Positions 35,573 through 44,972 are shown, counted from the stretch's first letter. The stretch: DNA of 64,000 nt from Streptomyces sp. NRRL WC-3626 (GCF_000718785.1 NZ_JOCA01000024.1:1-64000); one strand, 5' to 3'. The notes: generated from the sequence alone by a model not told the origin. Translations and numbers: made by a program.

Positions 35573-36610
35573 ATGGTGCAGATACCGAACACGCCCGCGC
35601 CCGCGTCCCCCGCACCGACGCGCTCCGTACCCACGAGCGCCGATGTGGCCCGCCTGGCCGGCGTCTCGCGCGCGACCGTCTCCTACGTCCTGAACAACGC
35701 CGGTGCCGTCCGGATCAGCGAGCCCACCCGTCGCCGGGTCCGCGAGGCCGCGAGGGAACTCGGCTATGTGCCGCACGCGGCCGCCCGCAGCCTGCGCGCG
35801 GGGCACAGCCGTACGGTCCTGATGCCCGCGCCCGCCTTCCCCGTCGGACCGCTCTACAGCCAGTTCATCAACGATCTCCAGAGCTCCCTCGCCCGCCTCG
35901 ACTACACGGTCGTGCAGTACGGCACCGTCCGCCTGCACGACGACGAGGCGGCCCTCGCCTGGGCGGAGCTGCGGCCCGTCGCGGTCCTGGTCCCCGGGTC
36001 CGGACTCGGCCCGCGCGGTGTCGAGGTGCTCAAACGCTCCGGGGCGCGGGCCGTCGTCACCCTCGGCCCCGAGCCCGTCGAGGGCGCGCACGCCCTGCTC
36101 ATGGACCACGACGTCGTCGGCCACAGCGCGGGCGCCCACCTCTTCGACCGGGGCAGCCGCCGGATCGGCGTGATCGTCCCCCGGGAACCCGGCCTCGAGG
36201 CGTTCTCCGCGCCCCGCCTGGCCGGGGTGCGCGCCGCCCTGCGCGGCACGGACGCCACCGTCACCGAACTGCCCCTCGCCCACGACGAGGGCGCCGCCGC
36301 CCGGCTGGCCGCCCGCTGGCCCGATCTCGGCCTCGACGCCGTGTTCACCTACAACGACGAGTACGCGATGCTGCTGATGCGCGCGCTCCAGGACGCGGGC
36401 ATCCGCATCCCCGAGGACACCGCCGTGATCGGCGCCGACAACCTCATGCTGGGCCGCCTCCTGCGCCCCCGCCTGACCACGGTCCACCTGGAACTGCCGC
36501 CCGGCCGAGAACTCGCCGAACTGGTGGACCGAGCGGTACGCGACCCGGCAGCGGCCCCCGAGGCCCACAAGGTACTGGGCGCGTCGGTGGTCCGACGCGA
36601 GTCGAGCTGA
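35573..36610 (+). CDS. LacI-family transcriptional regulator
   Basis: This 345-residue protein carries the N-terminal LacI HTH (TSADVARLAGVSRATVSYVLNN then RRRVREAARELGYVPHAAARSL) and a periplasmic-binding-fold effector domain. The usual hinge helix sequence is present. ATG 35573 is preferred over 35561, because AAGG directly abuts the latter. No transport or sugar gene is adjacent, so its regulon is not evident; the LacI-type operators elsewhere in the window are possible but unproven targets. Confidence 0.85.
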   Translation: MVQIPNTPAPASPAPTRSVPTSADVARLAGVSRATVSYVLNNAGAVRISEPTRRRVREAARELGYVPHAAARSLRAGHSRTVLMPAPAFPVGPLYSQFINDLQSSLARLDYTVVQYGTVRLHDDEAALAWAELRPVAVLVPGSGLGPRGVEVLKRSGARAVVTLGPEPVEGAHALLMDHDVVGHSAGAHLFDRGSRRIGVIVPREPGLEAFSAPRLAGVRAALRGTDATVTELPLAHDEGAAARLAARWPDLGLDAVFTYNDEYAMLLMRALQDAGIRIPEDTAVIGADNLMLGRLLRPRLTTVHLELPPGRELAELVDRAVRDPAAAPEAHKVLGASVVRRESS

Positions 36611-36639
36611 CCGAAGGGCGCTCGCGCGGGCGCGGGGAA

Positions 36640-36741
36640 CCGCGCGAAGGGGGTCCGGGGGGCGGAGCCCCCGGGTCCGGGACGGGGACGGGAAAGGCAT
36701 GGCGGGGGCGAACCCACCCCCCCCGCGCCGCCGAGGCCGTC
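36640..36741. repeat. GC-rich hairpin repeat, copy 3 (convergent gap)
   Basis: The stem CCGGGGG/CCCCCGG at 36655-36674 lies in a 131-bp convergent gap. The reverse complement carries the CCGTCCCGGACCCGGGGGCT-type phrase shared with copies 1, 2 and 4. Confidence 0.55.
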
Positions 36742-37131
36742 TCAGGCGCCCGGCGCCTCCCCCTGCTGCACCTGCTGCTCGGCGATCTGCTTGCGGACAT
36801 CGTCCATGTCCAGCTTCCGCGCCTGCCCGATGACATCCGTCAACGCGGCAGCGGGCAGCGCACCCGGCTGGGCGAACACGGCAACCTGATCCCGCACGAT
36901 CATCAGCGTGGGAATCGACTGGATACCGAACGCCGCCGCCAGCTCCGGCTGCGCCTCGGTGTCCACCTTGCCGAAGACCAGATCCGGGTTCTCCTCAGCC
37001 GCCTTCTCGTACACCGGCGCGAACTGACGGCACGGACCGCACCAGGCCGCCCAGAAGTCGATCAGTACGAACTCGTTGTCCGTGACCGTCTGGTCGAAGT
37101 TCTCCTTGGTGAGCTCCACGGTGCTGCTCAT
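36742..37131 (-). CDS. Thioredoxin with C-terminal extension
   Basis: This 129-residue protein has the WCGPC active site (C31, C34) and the cis-Pro loop SIPTLMI. The canonical domain ends near residue 108, and about 20 Gln/Glu-rich residues follow. It reduces protein disulfides in the cytoplasm. ATG 37131 is preceded by GAGGGAA. It is divergent from a flavin disulfide oxidoreductase across 118 bp, which suggests joint redox control. Confidence 0.92.
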   Translation of the reverse strand: MSSTVELTKENFDQTVTDNEFVLIDFWAAWCGPCRQFAPVYEKAAEENPDLVFGKVDTEAQPELAAAFGIQSIPTLMIVRDQVAVFAQPGALPAAALTDVIGQARKLDMDDVRKQIAEQQVQQGEAPGA

Positions 37132-37249
37132 CGCGTGTTCCCTCTTCCTGGTGTCGGGTCGGGCCGTCGGCACAACACGGCCGGCCGGTCACGTATTCCG
37201 CGCCCCTACCCATGTGGCCACAGAGCACACCACCCACCAGACTGACGCC

Positions 37250-38695
37250 ATGACGGAAACGCGATCTACGCAACTGGAATCAACCGCCTACGACGTCGTG
37301 GTGCTCGGCGCCGGGCCCGTGGGCGAGAACGTCGCGGACCGCACCCGCGCCGCCGGGCTCACCACCGCGGTCGTGGAGAGCGAGCTGGTCGGCGGCGAGT
37401 GCTCGTACTGGGCGTGCATGCCCAGCAAGGCCCTGCTGCGCCCTGTCCTCGCCCAGGCCGACGCCCGGCGTCTCCCCGGCCTGAGCGAGTCCGTCCAGGG
37501 CCCCCTGGACGCCGCCGCCGTCCTCGCCCGCCGGAACTCCTTCACCTCCGACTGGAAGGACGACGGCCAGGTCCAGTGGCTGGAGGGCACCGGAGCCGAC
37601 CTGTACCGCGGTCACGGACGGCTCACCGGCCCGCGTACGGTCACGGTCACGGACGCCGACGGGGGCAGCCGGGTCCTCACCGCCCGGCACGCCGTCGCCA
37701 TCTGCACCGGCAGTGACGCCCGGCTGCCCGACCTGCCCGGACTGGCCGACGTCCGGCCCTGGACCAGCAGGGAGGCCACCAGCGCCCAGAACGTGCCCGG
37801 CCGGCTGGTCGTGGTCGGCGGCGGTGTCGTCGCCACGGAGATGGCCTGCGCCTGGCAGGCGCTCGGCTCACAGGTCACCGTCCTCGTCCGCGGCAAGAGC
37901 CTCCTCAACCGCATGGAGCCGTTCGCCGGGGAACTGGTATCCGAGGCCCTCACCGAGGCCGGCGCACAGATCCGCACCGGCACCTCCGTGTCGTCCGTGA
38001 CCAGGGAGAACGGCACCTTGCTCGTCGTCACCGACGGCGGTGAGCGGATCGAGGCGGACGAGATCCTGTTCGCCACCGGCCGGGTCCCGCGCACCGCCGG
38101 CATCGGCCTGGAGACGATCGGCCTGGAGCCCGGCTCCTGGCTCTCCGTGGACGACAGCCTCCGGGTCACCGGTCAGGACTGGCTGTACGCCGTCGGCGAC
38201 GTCAATCACCGTGCGCTCCTCACCCACCAGGGCAAGTACCAGGCCCGTATCGCGGGCGCCGCCATCGTCACCCGGGCCGCCGGGGGGTCCGTACAAACGG
38301 AGGACTGGGGCGCGCACGCCGCCACCGCCGACCACGCCGCCGTCCCCCAGGTCGTCTTCACCGACCCGGAGGCGGCCTCCGTCGGCCTCTCCCTGGCCGA
38401 GGCGGAACAGGCGGGCCACCGGGTCCGCGCGGTGGACGTCGACCTGTCCTCGGTGGCGGGCGCGTCCCTGTACGCCGACGGCTACAAGGGCCACGCGCGC
38501 ATGGTCGTCGACCTGGAGAACGAGACGATCCGCGGCCTCACTCTCGTAGGCCCCGGCGTCGGCGAACTCATCCACGCCGCGACGATCGCCGTCACCGCCC
38601 AGGTCCCGATCTCCCGCCTGTGGCACGCGGTCCCGTCCTACCCGACGATCGGCGAAGTCTGGCTGCGCCTGCTGGAGGCATACAGGGACGCATGA
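37250..38695 (+). CDS. FAD-dependent pyridine nucleotide-disulfide oxidoreductase
   Basis: This 481-residue protein of the lipoamide dehydrogenase/mercuric reductase class carries FAD motif VVVLGAGPVGENVADRTRAAG. The redox-active pair C-x4-C is in GGECSYWACMPSKALL, the NAD(P) motif is VVVGGGVVATEMACAWQALG, and YAVGDVNHRALLTHQGKYQ is the second FAD block. The C-terminal dimerisation domain is present, but the usual HxxxxE base motif reads HAVPSYPTIGE. The natural disulfide substrate is unknown. It is divergent from the thioredoxin gene. Confidence 0.87.
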   Translation: MTETRSTQLESTAYDVVVLGAGPVGENVADRTRAAGLTTAVVESELVGGECSYWACMPSKALLRPVLAQADARRLPGLSESVQGPLDAAAVLARRNSFTSDWKDDGQVQWLEGTGADLYRGHGRLTGPRTVTVTDADGGSRVLTARHAVAICTGSDARLPDLPGLADVRPWTSREATSAQNVPGRLVVVGGGVVATEMACAWQALGSQVTVLVRGKSLLNRMEPFAGELVSEALTEAGAQIRTGTSVSSVTRENGTLLVVTDGGERIEADEILFATGRVPRTAGIGLETIGLEPGSWLSVDDSLRVTGQDWLYAVGDVNHRALLTHQGKYQARIAGAAIVTRAAGGSVQTEDWGAHAATADHAAVPQVVFTDPEAASVGLSLAEAEQAGHRVRAVDVDLSSVAGASLYADGYKGHARMVVDLENETIRGLTLVGPGVGELIHAATIAVTAQVPISRLWHAVPSYPTIGEVWLRLLEAYRDA

Positions 38696-38699
38696 TCAG

Positions 38700-38804
38700 C
38701 CTCTCCGGCGCCTGAGAGGGCGGGGGTCCGGGGGCAGCGCCCCCGGGAACGGGAAGGGGCGGCGGGGGCGAGAGATCCTTGGGGTCACCCCCGCCGCGGC
38801 CCCC
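38700..38804. repeat. GC-rich hairpin repeat, copy 4 (convergent gap)
   Basis: The stem CCGGGGGC-AGC-GCCCCCGG at 38728-38746 lies in a 109-bp convergent gap. Its reverse complement shares CCCCTTCCCGTTCCCG and CTGCCCCCGGACCC with copy 1. Confidence 0.6.
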
Positions 38805-39449
38805 TCACGGCAACGAGAACCCCAGCCCCCGCGCCGCTTCCTCCGCCGTAGCCTGCCCCCACCGCTCCACCACCGCCGCGTTGGACGACAACGACCGGAC
38901 CTCCGCCCGGTCGAGATACAACGTCCCGTCCAGATGATCGACCTCGTGCTGCACGATCCGCGCCGGCCACCCCCCGAACACCTCGTCCACCGCCCGCCCG
39001 CCCTCGTCCCGCCCCGTCACCCGCACCGACACGGCCCGAGCCACCACCGCCTGATACCCCGGCACACTCAGACACCCCTCGAAGAACCCCGCCCGCGCCG
39101 CCCCCACCGCCTCGTACGCCGGATTGACCAGCACCCGGAACGGCTGCGGCACCCGCCCCCGCGCGAGACGGACCTCCTCCGGCACCGGCGCCGGGTCCTC
39201 GATCACCGCGATCCGCAGCCCGATCCCCACCTGAGGCGCGGCCAGCCCGACCCCCGGCGCCGCCCGCATGGTGACCCGCAGCGCCGCGACGAACCGGGCC
39301 AGCAGCTCGGGCCCCAACTGCCCGTCGTACGGCTCGGTTCCCGCGCGCAGCACCGGATCCCCGGCCGCGACGATGGGCAACGGCCCCTCCACGGCGAGCA
39401 GTTGCTCGACCCGCTCGGCCAAGGGCGCGCGATCGTCAGGAGTTCCCAT
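38805..39449 (-). CDS. def: Peptide deformylase
   Basis: This 214-residue metalloenzyme has all three family motifs: GVGLAAPQVGIG, EGCLSVPGYQ (metal Cys) and QHEVDHLDGTLY (H-E-x2-x-H with the catalytic Glu). It removes the formyl group from nascent proteins. An N-terminal extension of about 25 residues before the usual VxxGdpvLR start is seen in actinobacterial paralogues. Streptomycetes usually carry several copies; it may be an accessory one. Confidence 0.93.
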   Translation of the reverse strand: MGTPDDRAPLAERVEQLLAVEGPLPIVAAGDPVLRAGTEPYDGQLGPELLARFVAALRVTMRAAPGVGLAAPQVGIGLRIAVIEDPAPVPEEVRLARGRVPQPFRVLVNPAYEAVGAARAGFFEGCLSVPGYQAVVARAVSVRVTGRDEGGRAVDEVFGGWPARIVQHEVDHLDGTLYLDRAEVRSLSSNAAVVERWGQATAEEAARGLGFSLP

Positions 39450-39576
39450 GCCGTCAGGATCGCACGCCGTTCACATGTGGCGCAGGTCACGCACACCTCC
39501 CGGGAACTCGGCCGCCCGCCACCCCGACTACTGCACCACCACCCCGCCCCCATACGTCCCCGGGAGAACCCCTCCG

Positions 39577-40983
39577 ATGACCACCGCTCCCTCGACCAGC
39601 ACGGACGAGGCCCCGCAACCCCCCGACCCCGCACCCGCGAAGAGCGTCCGGGCCGGCCTGCGCCCCCTCGTCCTGCGTCTGCACTTCTACGCGGGAGTGC
39701 TGGTCGCGCCGTTCCTCCTCGTCGCCGCCCTCACCGGACTGCTGTACGCCGCCTCCTTCCAGGCCGAGAAGATCGTCTACGACCATGAGCTGACCGTCCC
39801 CGTCGGCGACCGCAAGCTGCCGATCTCCGAGCAGGTGGCGGCCGCCCGCGAGGCCCATCCCGAGGGCACCATCGCCGCCGTACGTCCCTCACCCGGGGCG
39901 GACGCCACCACGAGGGTGATGCTGTCCGGCACACCGGGTGTGGACCCCGGCCACACCCTGGCCGTGTTCGTCGACCCGTACACCGCGAAGGTGCGCGGCG
40001 AGCTGGAACAGTACGGCTCCTCGGGCGCGCTGCCCCTGCGCACCTGGATCGACGAGTTCCACCGCGATCTGCACCTCGGTGAAACGGGCCGTCTCTACAG
40101 CGAGTTCGCGGCCAGCTGGCTGTGGGTGATCGCCGGCGGCGGACTGGTGCTGTGGTTCTCCCGCCGCCGGGCCCTGCGCAGGATACGCGGCACCAGCGGC
40201 CGGCGCCGCACCCTGGCGCTGCACGGCGGTGTGGGCGTCTGGGCGGCTGCCGGTTTCATCTTCCTCTCGGCGACCGGTCTGACCTGGTCCACCTACGCCG
40301 GCGCGAACATCGGCGAACTGCGCACCTCCCTGGGCCAGGAGACCCCCTCGGTGTCCGCCGCGGCCGGCGAACACGCGGGCCACGACGCGGCCGGCGGCAC
40401 GACGGGTGACGCGGCGCACGGGGTGGGTCTGGACAAGGTGCTCGCGGCGGCGCGCGCCGAGGGCCTGGACGACCCGGTGGAGATCGTGCCGCCCGCCGAC
40501 GAGAAGTCCGCGTACGTCGTGCAGCAGATCCAGCGCAGCTGGCCCACGAAGCAGGACTCGGTCGCCGTCGACCCGGCCTCCGGCGAGGTCACCGACGTCC
40601 TGCGGTTCGACGACCATCCGGTGCTGGCGAAACTCACCCGCTGGGGCATCGACCTGCACACCGGCAATCTGTTCGGCCTGGTGAACCAGATCGCCCTGAT
40701 GGCCCTGGCGTTCACCCTGATCCTGCTGATCCTGTGGGGCTACCGCATGTGGTGGCAGCGGGGCCGCGGCTCCGCCTTCGGCCGGCCGATCCCGCGCGGG
40801 GCCTGGCAGCAGGTACCGCCGTACGTTCTCGTCCCGCTGCTGGCGGTGATCGCCGTGCTCGGCTACTTCGTGCCGCTGCTCGGCATCCCCCTCGCGGCGT
40901 TCCTCGCCGTCGACATCGTGCTCGGCGAGGTGGCCCACCGCCGGGGACGGCGCACGTACGGCGGCGACCCGGCCGCGCGCTGA
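39577..40983 (+). CDS. PepSY-associated transmembrane protein (iron-regulated type)
   Basis: This 468-residue inner-membrane protein starts at ATG 39577 with GGGAG upstream. It has helices at about 35-57, 183-200, 223-243, 370-390 and two near the C-terminus (about 410-450), with PepSY-like ectodomains between. LRLHFYAGVLVAPFLLVAALTG and DEFHRDLHLGETGRLYSEF are hallmark segments with conserved His. A His/Gly-rich loop (GEHAGHDAAGG) lies before the second ectodomain. Homologues are linked to siderophore or haem reduction and copper stress; the role here is unknown. Confidence 0.85.
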   Translation: MTTAPSTSTDEAPQPPDPAPAKSVRAGLRPLVLRLHFYAGVLVAPFLLVAALTGLLYAASFQAEKIVYDHELTVPVGDRKLPISEQVAAAREAHPEGTIAAVRPSPGADATTRVMLSGTPGVDPGHTLAVFVDPYTAKVRGELEQYGSSGALPLRTWIDEFHRDLHLGETGRLYSEFAASWLWVIAGGGLVLWFSRRRALRRIRGTSGRRRTLALHGGVGVWAAAGFIFLSATGLTWSTYAGANIGELRTSLGQETPSVSAAAGEHAGHDAAGGTTGDAAHGVGLDKVLAAARAEGLDDPVEIVPPADEKSAYVVQQIQRSWPTKQDSVAVDPASGEVTDVLRFDDHPVLAKLTRWGIDLHTGNLFGLVNQIALMALAFTLILLILWGYRMWWQRGRGSAFGRPIPRGAWQQVPPYVLVPLLAVIAVLGYFVPLLGIPLAAFLAVDIVLGEVAHRRGRRTYGGDPAAR

Positions 40984-41031
40984 CGCACGGTGCCCGGCTC
41001 CCGTCACGGGGAACCGGGCACCGGCCCGTCG

Positions 41032-41385
41032 TCAGTCCTCGTCGGGCCCGAACTCGCCGCCGAGCGCGGCGGCGAGCCGCAGATGCGGCCGGGCCTCGTC
41101 GTCCCGCCCCTGCCGCTGCAGGGTGCGCCCCAGCATCAGCCGCGCGTAGTGCTCCACCGGGTCACGCTCCACGATGACCCTCAACTCCGCCTCCGCGCGC
41201 CGCAGTTGCGCCGAGTGGTAGTAGGAGCGCGCCAGCAGCAGCCGCGGCCCCGTCTGCTCCGGCACCTCCTCGACCAGCCCACCGAGAACGCGCGCGGCGG
41301 CGGCGTAGTCCTTGGCGTCGAAGAACATGCCGGCGCGCTCCCAGCGCTCGGCCGGCGTTCCGTGGTCGTAGTACATGGTCTCCAC
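41032..41385 (-). CDS. Tetratricopeptide-repeat protein
   Basis: This 117-residue protein is built of about three TPR units (ERAGMFFDAKDYAAAARVLGGLV, PRLLLARSYYHSAQLRRAEAEL, HYARLMLGRTLQRQGRDDEA). The start is GTG 41385, because AAGGAGG is 6 nt upstream of it and too far from ATG 41376. It is probably a cytoplasmic scaffold; no partner is evident. Confidence 0.82.
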   Translation of the reverse strand: METMYYDHGTPAERWERAGMFFDAKDYAAAARVLGGLVEEVPEQTGPRLLLARSYYHSAQLRRAEAELRVIVERDPVEHYARLMLGRTLQRQGRDDEARPHLRLAAALGGEFGPDED

Positions 41386-41449
41386 CGGTGACCTCCTTCG
41401 CGCCCGACAACGGCTCCGGACGGTCCGGTATTCCACACGCCCGCCGGGG

Positions 41450-42112
41450 TCAGGTGGCCAGGCCCTGCCGGTAGGCGTAGACGACCGCCTGGACGCGGTC
41501 GCGCAGCCCGAGTTTGGTCAGGATGCGGGAGACGAAGGTCTTCACGGTCTCCTGGCTGATCAGGAGAGTCGCGGCGATCTCGCTGTTGGACCGGCCGTCC
41601 GCGATGAGCCGCAGCACCTCCAGCTCGCGGGGGGTCAGCGGGATGTCCCGAGGTGCCCCGCGGTCGGTGGGGCGGATCCGGGCGGCGTACCGGCCCACGA
41701 GCTGCCGGGTCACCTCGGGGTCGAGCAGCGCCGCGCCGTTGGCGACCGTCCGGATGCCGTGCAGCAGCCGGTCCGGCGGCGCGTCCTTGAGCAGGAATCC
41801 GCTGGCGCCCGCGCGCAGCGCCTCGTAGACGTACTCGTCCAGATTGAACGTCGTGACCACGAGCACCTTCACCGGATGCGGCACCCCGGCGCCGGCCAGC
41901 AGCCGGGTGGCCTCGATGCCGTCGAGCACCGGCATGCGTACGTCCATCACCACGACGTCGGGGCGGAGCCGGCCGGCGAGGTCGACGGCGGACTGCCCGT
42001 CGCCGCACTCGCCGGCCACCTCCAGGTCGGGCTGGGCGCCGATGATGGTCACCAGCCCGGTGCGGATCAGCATCTGGTCGTCGCAGACCAGGACCCGGAT
42101 CGGCGCGGTCAT
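41450..42112 (-). CDS. NarL/LuxR-family response regulator
   Basis: This 220-residue regulator has the receiver phosphoacceptor D57 (VVVMDVRMP) with the acidic pair D11/D12. The C-terminal LuxR HTH reads LTPRELEVLRLIADGRSNSEIAATL and ends QETVKTFVSRILTKLGLRDR. Its ATGA overlap with the histidine kinase gene shows they form one two-component system. Target genes are not evident. Confidence 0.94.
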   Translation of the reverse strand: MTAPIRVLVCDDQMLIRTGLVTIIGAQPDLEVAGECGDGQSAVDLAGRLRPDVVVMDVRMPVLDGIEATRLLAGAGVPHPVKVLVVTTFNLDEYVYEALRAGASGFLLKDAPPDRLLHGIRTVANGAALLDPEVTRQLVGRYAARIRPTDRGAPRDIPLTPRELEVLRLIADGRSNSEIAATLLISQETVKTFVSRILTKLGLRDRVQAVVYAYRQGLAT

Positions 42113-43266
42113 GCCGTGCTCCCGGTCGGTATGCGGGCCCGTACGACGAAGCCGCCGTCCGGTTGTGGGCCCGCGCTGAAGTCCCCGCCCAGCACGTCGA
42201 CCCGCTCCCGCAGCCCGGCCAGGCCCCGGCCGCTCCCGCCGGGGGAGGAGGTCACCGGTGTGCCGGAGCCGTCGGTGCCGACCTCCACGGTGATCTGCCG
42301 TTCGCTGTGCCGTACGTCGACCCGGGTGGCGCCGCCGTGCGCGTACTTGAGGGCGTTGGTCAGCGCCTCCTGCACGACCCGGTAGGCGACGAGGTCGGCG
42401 CTGCCGGTCGACGGCGCCGGTGTGCCCTCCTCGGTGAACTTCACCGGCTGCCCGGCCCGCCGGGTCTGCTCCACGAGCGGGAGGAGCCGGCCGACGGGCG
42501 GTGTCCTCGCCTCGGGACCGTGGTCCGGCTGCAGCAGGTCCAGCAGATGCCGCAGATCGGTGATGGCCCGCCGGCCGGTGTCGGTCACTGCGGTCAGCGT
42601 CTGGTCAAGCCGGTCGGGCGCGGCGGTCAGATAGCGGGCCGCCTCGGCCTGTACCACCATCGCCGTCACATGATGCGTCACCACATCGTGCAACTCCCGT
42701 GCGATACGAGCGCGTTCGGTGGTGCGGGTCTCCTCGGCGACCCGGTGCCTGCGCTCGGCCTCGGCGACCCGGGTGGAGCGCAGCCACGCCCCGATGCCCC
42801 ACGCCAGCGCCACCGCCAGATAGAACGTCACGAACTCGCTGGCCGGCTCACCCGGGCCGAGCCGGTGGAAGCCGACGATCAGCGCCAGGTAGGCGACGGT
42901 GCAGACGGCGATGGTGGTGCGCCGGTAGTGCTCCAGATAGGCGCCGACGCTGAGCAGCGCGACCGGCAGCGCGGTGCCCGCGGGGGAGTGGTAGCCACGC
43001 AGCTGGTCGAGGGCGAACCCGGCAGTCACCAGGGCGAGACAGACGAGCGGCCAGCGCCGGCGCACGGCGAGCGGCAGTGCCTGAAGGGCCACCGCGACGA
43101 CGGCGAGCGTGTCGAAGGGCCTCAGGGGGACGCCACCGACAAGCGTTCCGTGGTTCTGGAAGGCCGGCGGCAGCGACACCGACAGGACGAACAGCCCGAG
43201 CGGCAGGTCCCTGACGGACACGTCCAACCGGTGCCACAGTTCCCGGACCCGGTGAGGAACGATCAC
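42109..43266 (-). CDS. Membrane histidine kinase (HisKA_3)
   Basis: This 385-residue sensor starts at GTG 43266 and overlaps the upstream CPBP gene by 4 nt. Four to five N-terminal helices cover about residues 18-165. The dimerisation box is ERARIARELHDVVTHHVTAMV with the phospho-accepting His. The HATPase_c domain has N-box QEALTNALKYAHG and GRGLAGLRERV. It is the cognate kinase of the following response regulator. The membrane part shows no extracellular sensor domain, so it probably senses a membrane state or a partner such as the CPBP protein. Confidence 0.92.
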   Translation of the reverse strand: MIVPHRVRELWHRLDVSVRDLPLGLFVLSVSLPPAFQNHGTLVGGVPLRPFDTLAVVAVALQALPLAVRRRWPLVCLALVTAGFALDQLRGYHSPAGTALPVALLSVGAYLEHYRRTTIAVCTVAYLALIVGFHRLGPGEPASEFVTFYLAVALAWGIGAWLRSTRVAEAERRHRVAEETRTTERARIARELHDVVTHHVTAMVVQAEAARYLTAAPDRLDQTLTAVTDTGRRAITDLRHLLDLLQPDHGPEARTPPVGRLLPLVEQTRRAGQPVKFTEEGTPAPSTGSADLVAYRVVQEALTNALKYAHGGATRVDVRHSERQITVEVGTDGSGTPVTSSPGGSGRGLAGLRERVDVLGGDFSAGPQPDGGFVVRARIPTGSTA

Positions 43267-44090
43267 CGGGGCAGTGTAGCGGTGGTGCCGGAGCGACGGC
43301 GGCGGGGCACCAGGTTGCCGCGACGGTGGGCCAGCCAGAGGAACGCCAGCGTCAGCAGCACACCGAACAGCACCGAGTACACGCTTCCCTCGGGCCCGAA
43401 GTCGCCGCCGGTGAGCCACTCGTTGCCCGAGGTCGTGGAGTCCAGCAGCCCCTGCTGGGTGTCGTTGCCGGAGACGACGGTGCTGAAGATGCCGCCCGCG
43501 GCGAAGTTCCAGCCGAAGTGCACACCGATCGGCACCCACAGATTACGGGTGGCGACATACGCGGCGGCGAGCATGCCGCCGGCCTCGACCGCGATGGCGA
43601 AGGCACCCCACACCGTGGCGTCCGGGTTGGGCAGATGCGCCGCGCCGAACAGCAGCGCGGTCAGGGCGAGCGCGATCCAGGTGCCCAGGTACTCCTCGAC
43701 CAGCCGGAACAGGACACCACGGAACAGCAGTTCCTCGGTGACGGCGGCGGCCGCCATGAACCCGAGCAGCCCGACGGCCCCGGTCGGCGAACCCAGGCCG
43801 TGCACCTCGTACTCGCCGGACGTGGCGAGATTGGTGACCACCATGCCGAACATCACCACGCCGATCAGCGTCCCCCGGCCCAGCGCCGGCACGGCACCCT
43901 TCGGGTCCAGCTCGGTGACCGGCCGGTGCTCGGTGCGCGCCACCACCCACCGGTAGACCAGCACCGCCAGCACGGTGGTCAGCGCCCCGAGGACGAGCGA
44001 CAGCCACGGCTTGTCCTGTACCGCCTGTACGCTCCGTCCGCCTATGGCGGAGATCGCCACCACGGCAAGGATCTGCCAGACCACTCTCAT
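43263..44090 (-). CDS. CPBP (CAAX-type) intramembrane protease family protein
   Basis: This 275-residue membrane protein has about seven hydrophobic helices. The family motifs are EELLFRG (EExxxR), LFGAAHLP (FxxxH) and GVHFGWNF (HxxxN). The start ATG 44090 has AAGGAG upstream. It heads an operon with the histidine kinase and response regulator, overlapping the kinase by 4 nt. Bacterial members process or protect against peptides, and the linkage suggests a role in sensing or immunity. Confidence 0.88.
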   Translation of the reverse strand: MRVVWQILAVVAISAIGGRSVQAVQDKPWLSLVLGALTTVLAVLVYRWVVARTEHRPVTELDPKGAVPALGRGTLIGVVMFGMVVTNLATSGEYEVHGLGSPTGAVGLLGFMAAAAVTEELLFRGVLFRLVEEYLGTWIALALTALLFGAAHLPNPDATVWGAFAIAVEAGGMLAAAYVATRNLWVPIGVHFGWNFAAGGIFSTVVSGNDTQQGLLDSTTSGNEWLTGGDFGPEGSVYSVLFGVLLTLAFLWLAHRRGNLVPRRRRSGTTATLPR

Positions 44091-44351
44091 CGGGACTCCT
44101 TCGTCGCATCCGCGGCCGGTCGCCGCGTGTCGCACCGGACGCTACGGATCCGGCGGCCGGGAATCGTCACCGCCCGGTGGACACTTGCCCGTAGCTCGCT
44201 CGGGGGACAACTCCCGGCCCACGGCTCACCCCGCCAACTTCGCCCGGCCGCAAGCGTGTTCCGGGTCACACGCCGGGGAATGAGTTGCCTGTGCGGGAGG
44301 AGCCGTATCCACGGGTGACCGCTTGGGGCCCGGATGCGACGATGAGGGGCC

Positions 44352-44972
44352 ATGACTGCTGGGTGGGTTGCTCGCACGGGACGGGCCGCGGTGTTCGCGG
44401 CCGTCTGCGTGGTGCTCGCGGCTCTCGGGCACGTCATGATGTCCGGCGACCATGTCCCCCTCTGGACCCTGGCCGCGGGCTGGGCCGCCGTCGGCGCCGC
44501 CGGCTGGACCCTCGCGGGGCGTGAGCGCGGACTCCCGCTGATCACCACCGTGGCCGTGGTCGCCCAGACGGTGCTGCACACGGCCTTCTCCCTCGCGAGC
44601 CCCGCCGCCCACGACATGGACATGAGCGCGATGCCGCACGGCACGCACACCATGCCCCTGCACACGGGCGCGGACACGCACATGGCGTCCGCCGGCCACT
44701 CCTCCCTCGGCATGCTCGCCGCCCACCTGCTGGCCGCGATGCTGTGCGGTCTGTGGCTCGGGTACGGGGAGCGGGCCGTGTTCCGGGTCCTCCGGGCCGT
44801 CGGCGGCCGGCTCGCCGCCTCCCTGCGGAGGCTGTTCCTCGCGCCGGTACCGCAGGCCCGCCCGTCCGTCCGCGTCCGCCGGCGCCGCCGCTCGGACCGG
44901 GCGCCGCGGCTGCTCCTCCTCGTCCACGCGATCACCTCTCGCGGCCCGCCAGCCGGGGCCGCTGCCGTCTGA
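44352..44972 (+). CDS. His/Met-rich membrane protein
   Basis: This 206-residue protein starts at ATG 44352 after GAGGGG. It has three or four membrane helices (about 10-27, 37-53, 62-80 and 118-138). Between the third and fourth is an exported loop rich in His and Met (DMDMSAMPHGTHTMPLHTGAD then THMASAGH), the kind of sequence that binds copper or another soft metal. The tail is basic and Pro/Arg-rich. The family is not recognised; a role in metal or envelope stress is only suggested by the loop. Confidence 0.7.
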   Translation: MTAGWVARTGRAAVFAAVCVVLAALGHVMMSGDHVPLWTLAAGWAAVGAAGWTLAGRERGLPLITTVAVVAQTVLHTAFSLASPAAHDMDMSAMPHGTHTMPLHTGADTHMASAGHSSLGMLAAHLLAAMLCGLWLGYGERAVFRVLRAVGGRLAASLRRLFLAPVPQARPSVRVRRRRRSDRAPRLLLLVHAITSRGPPAGAAAV

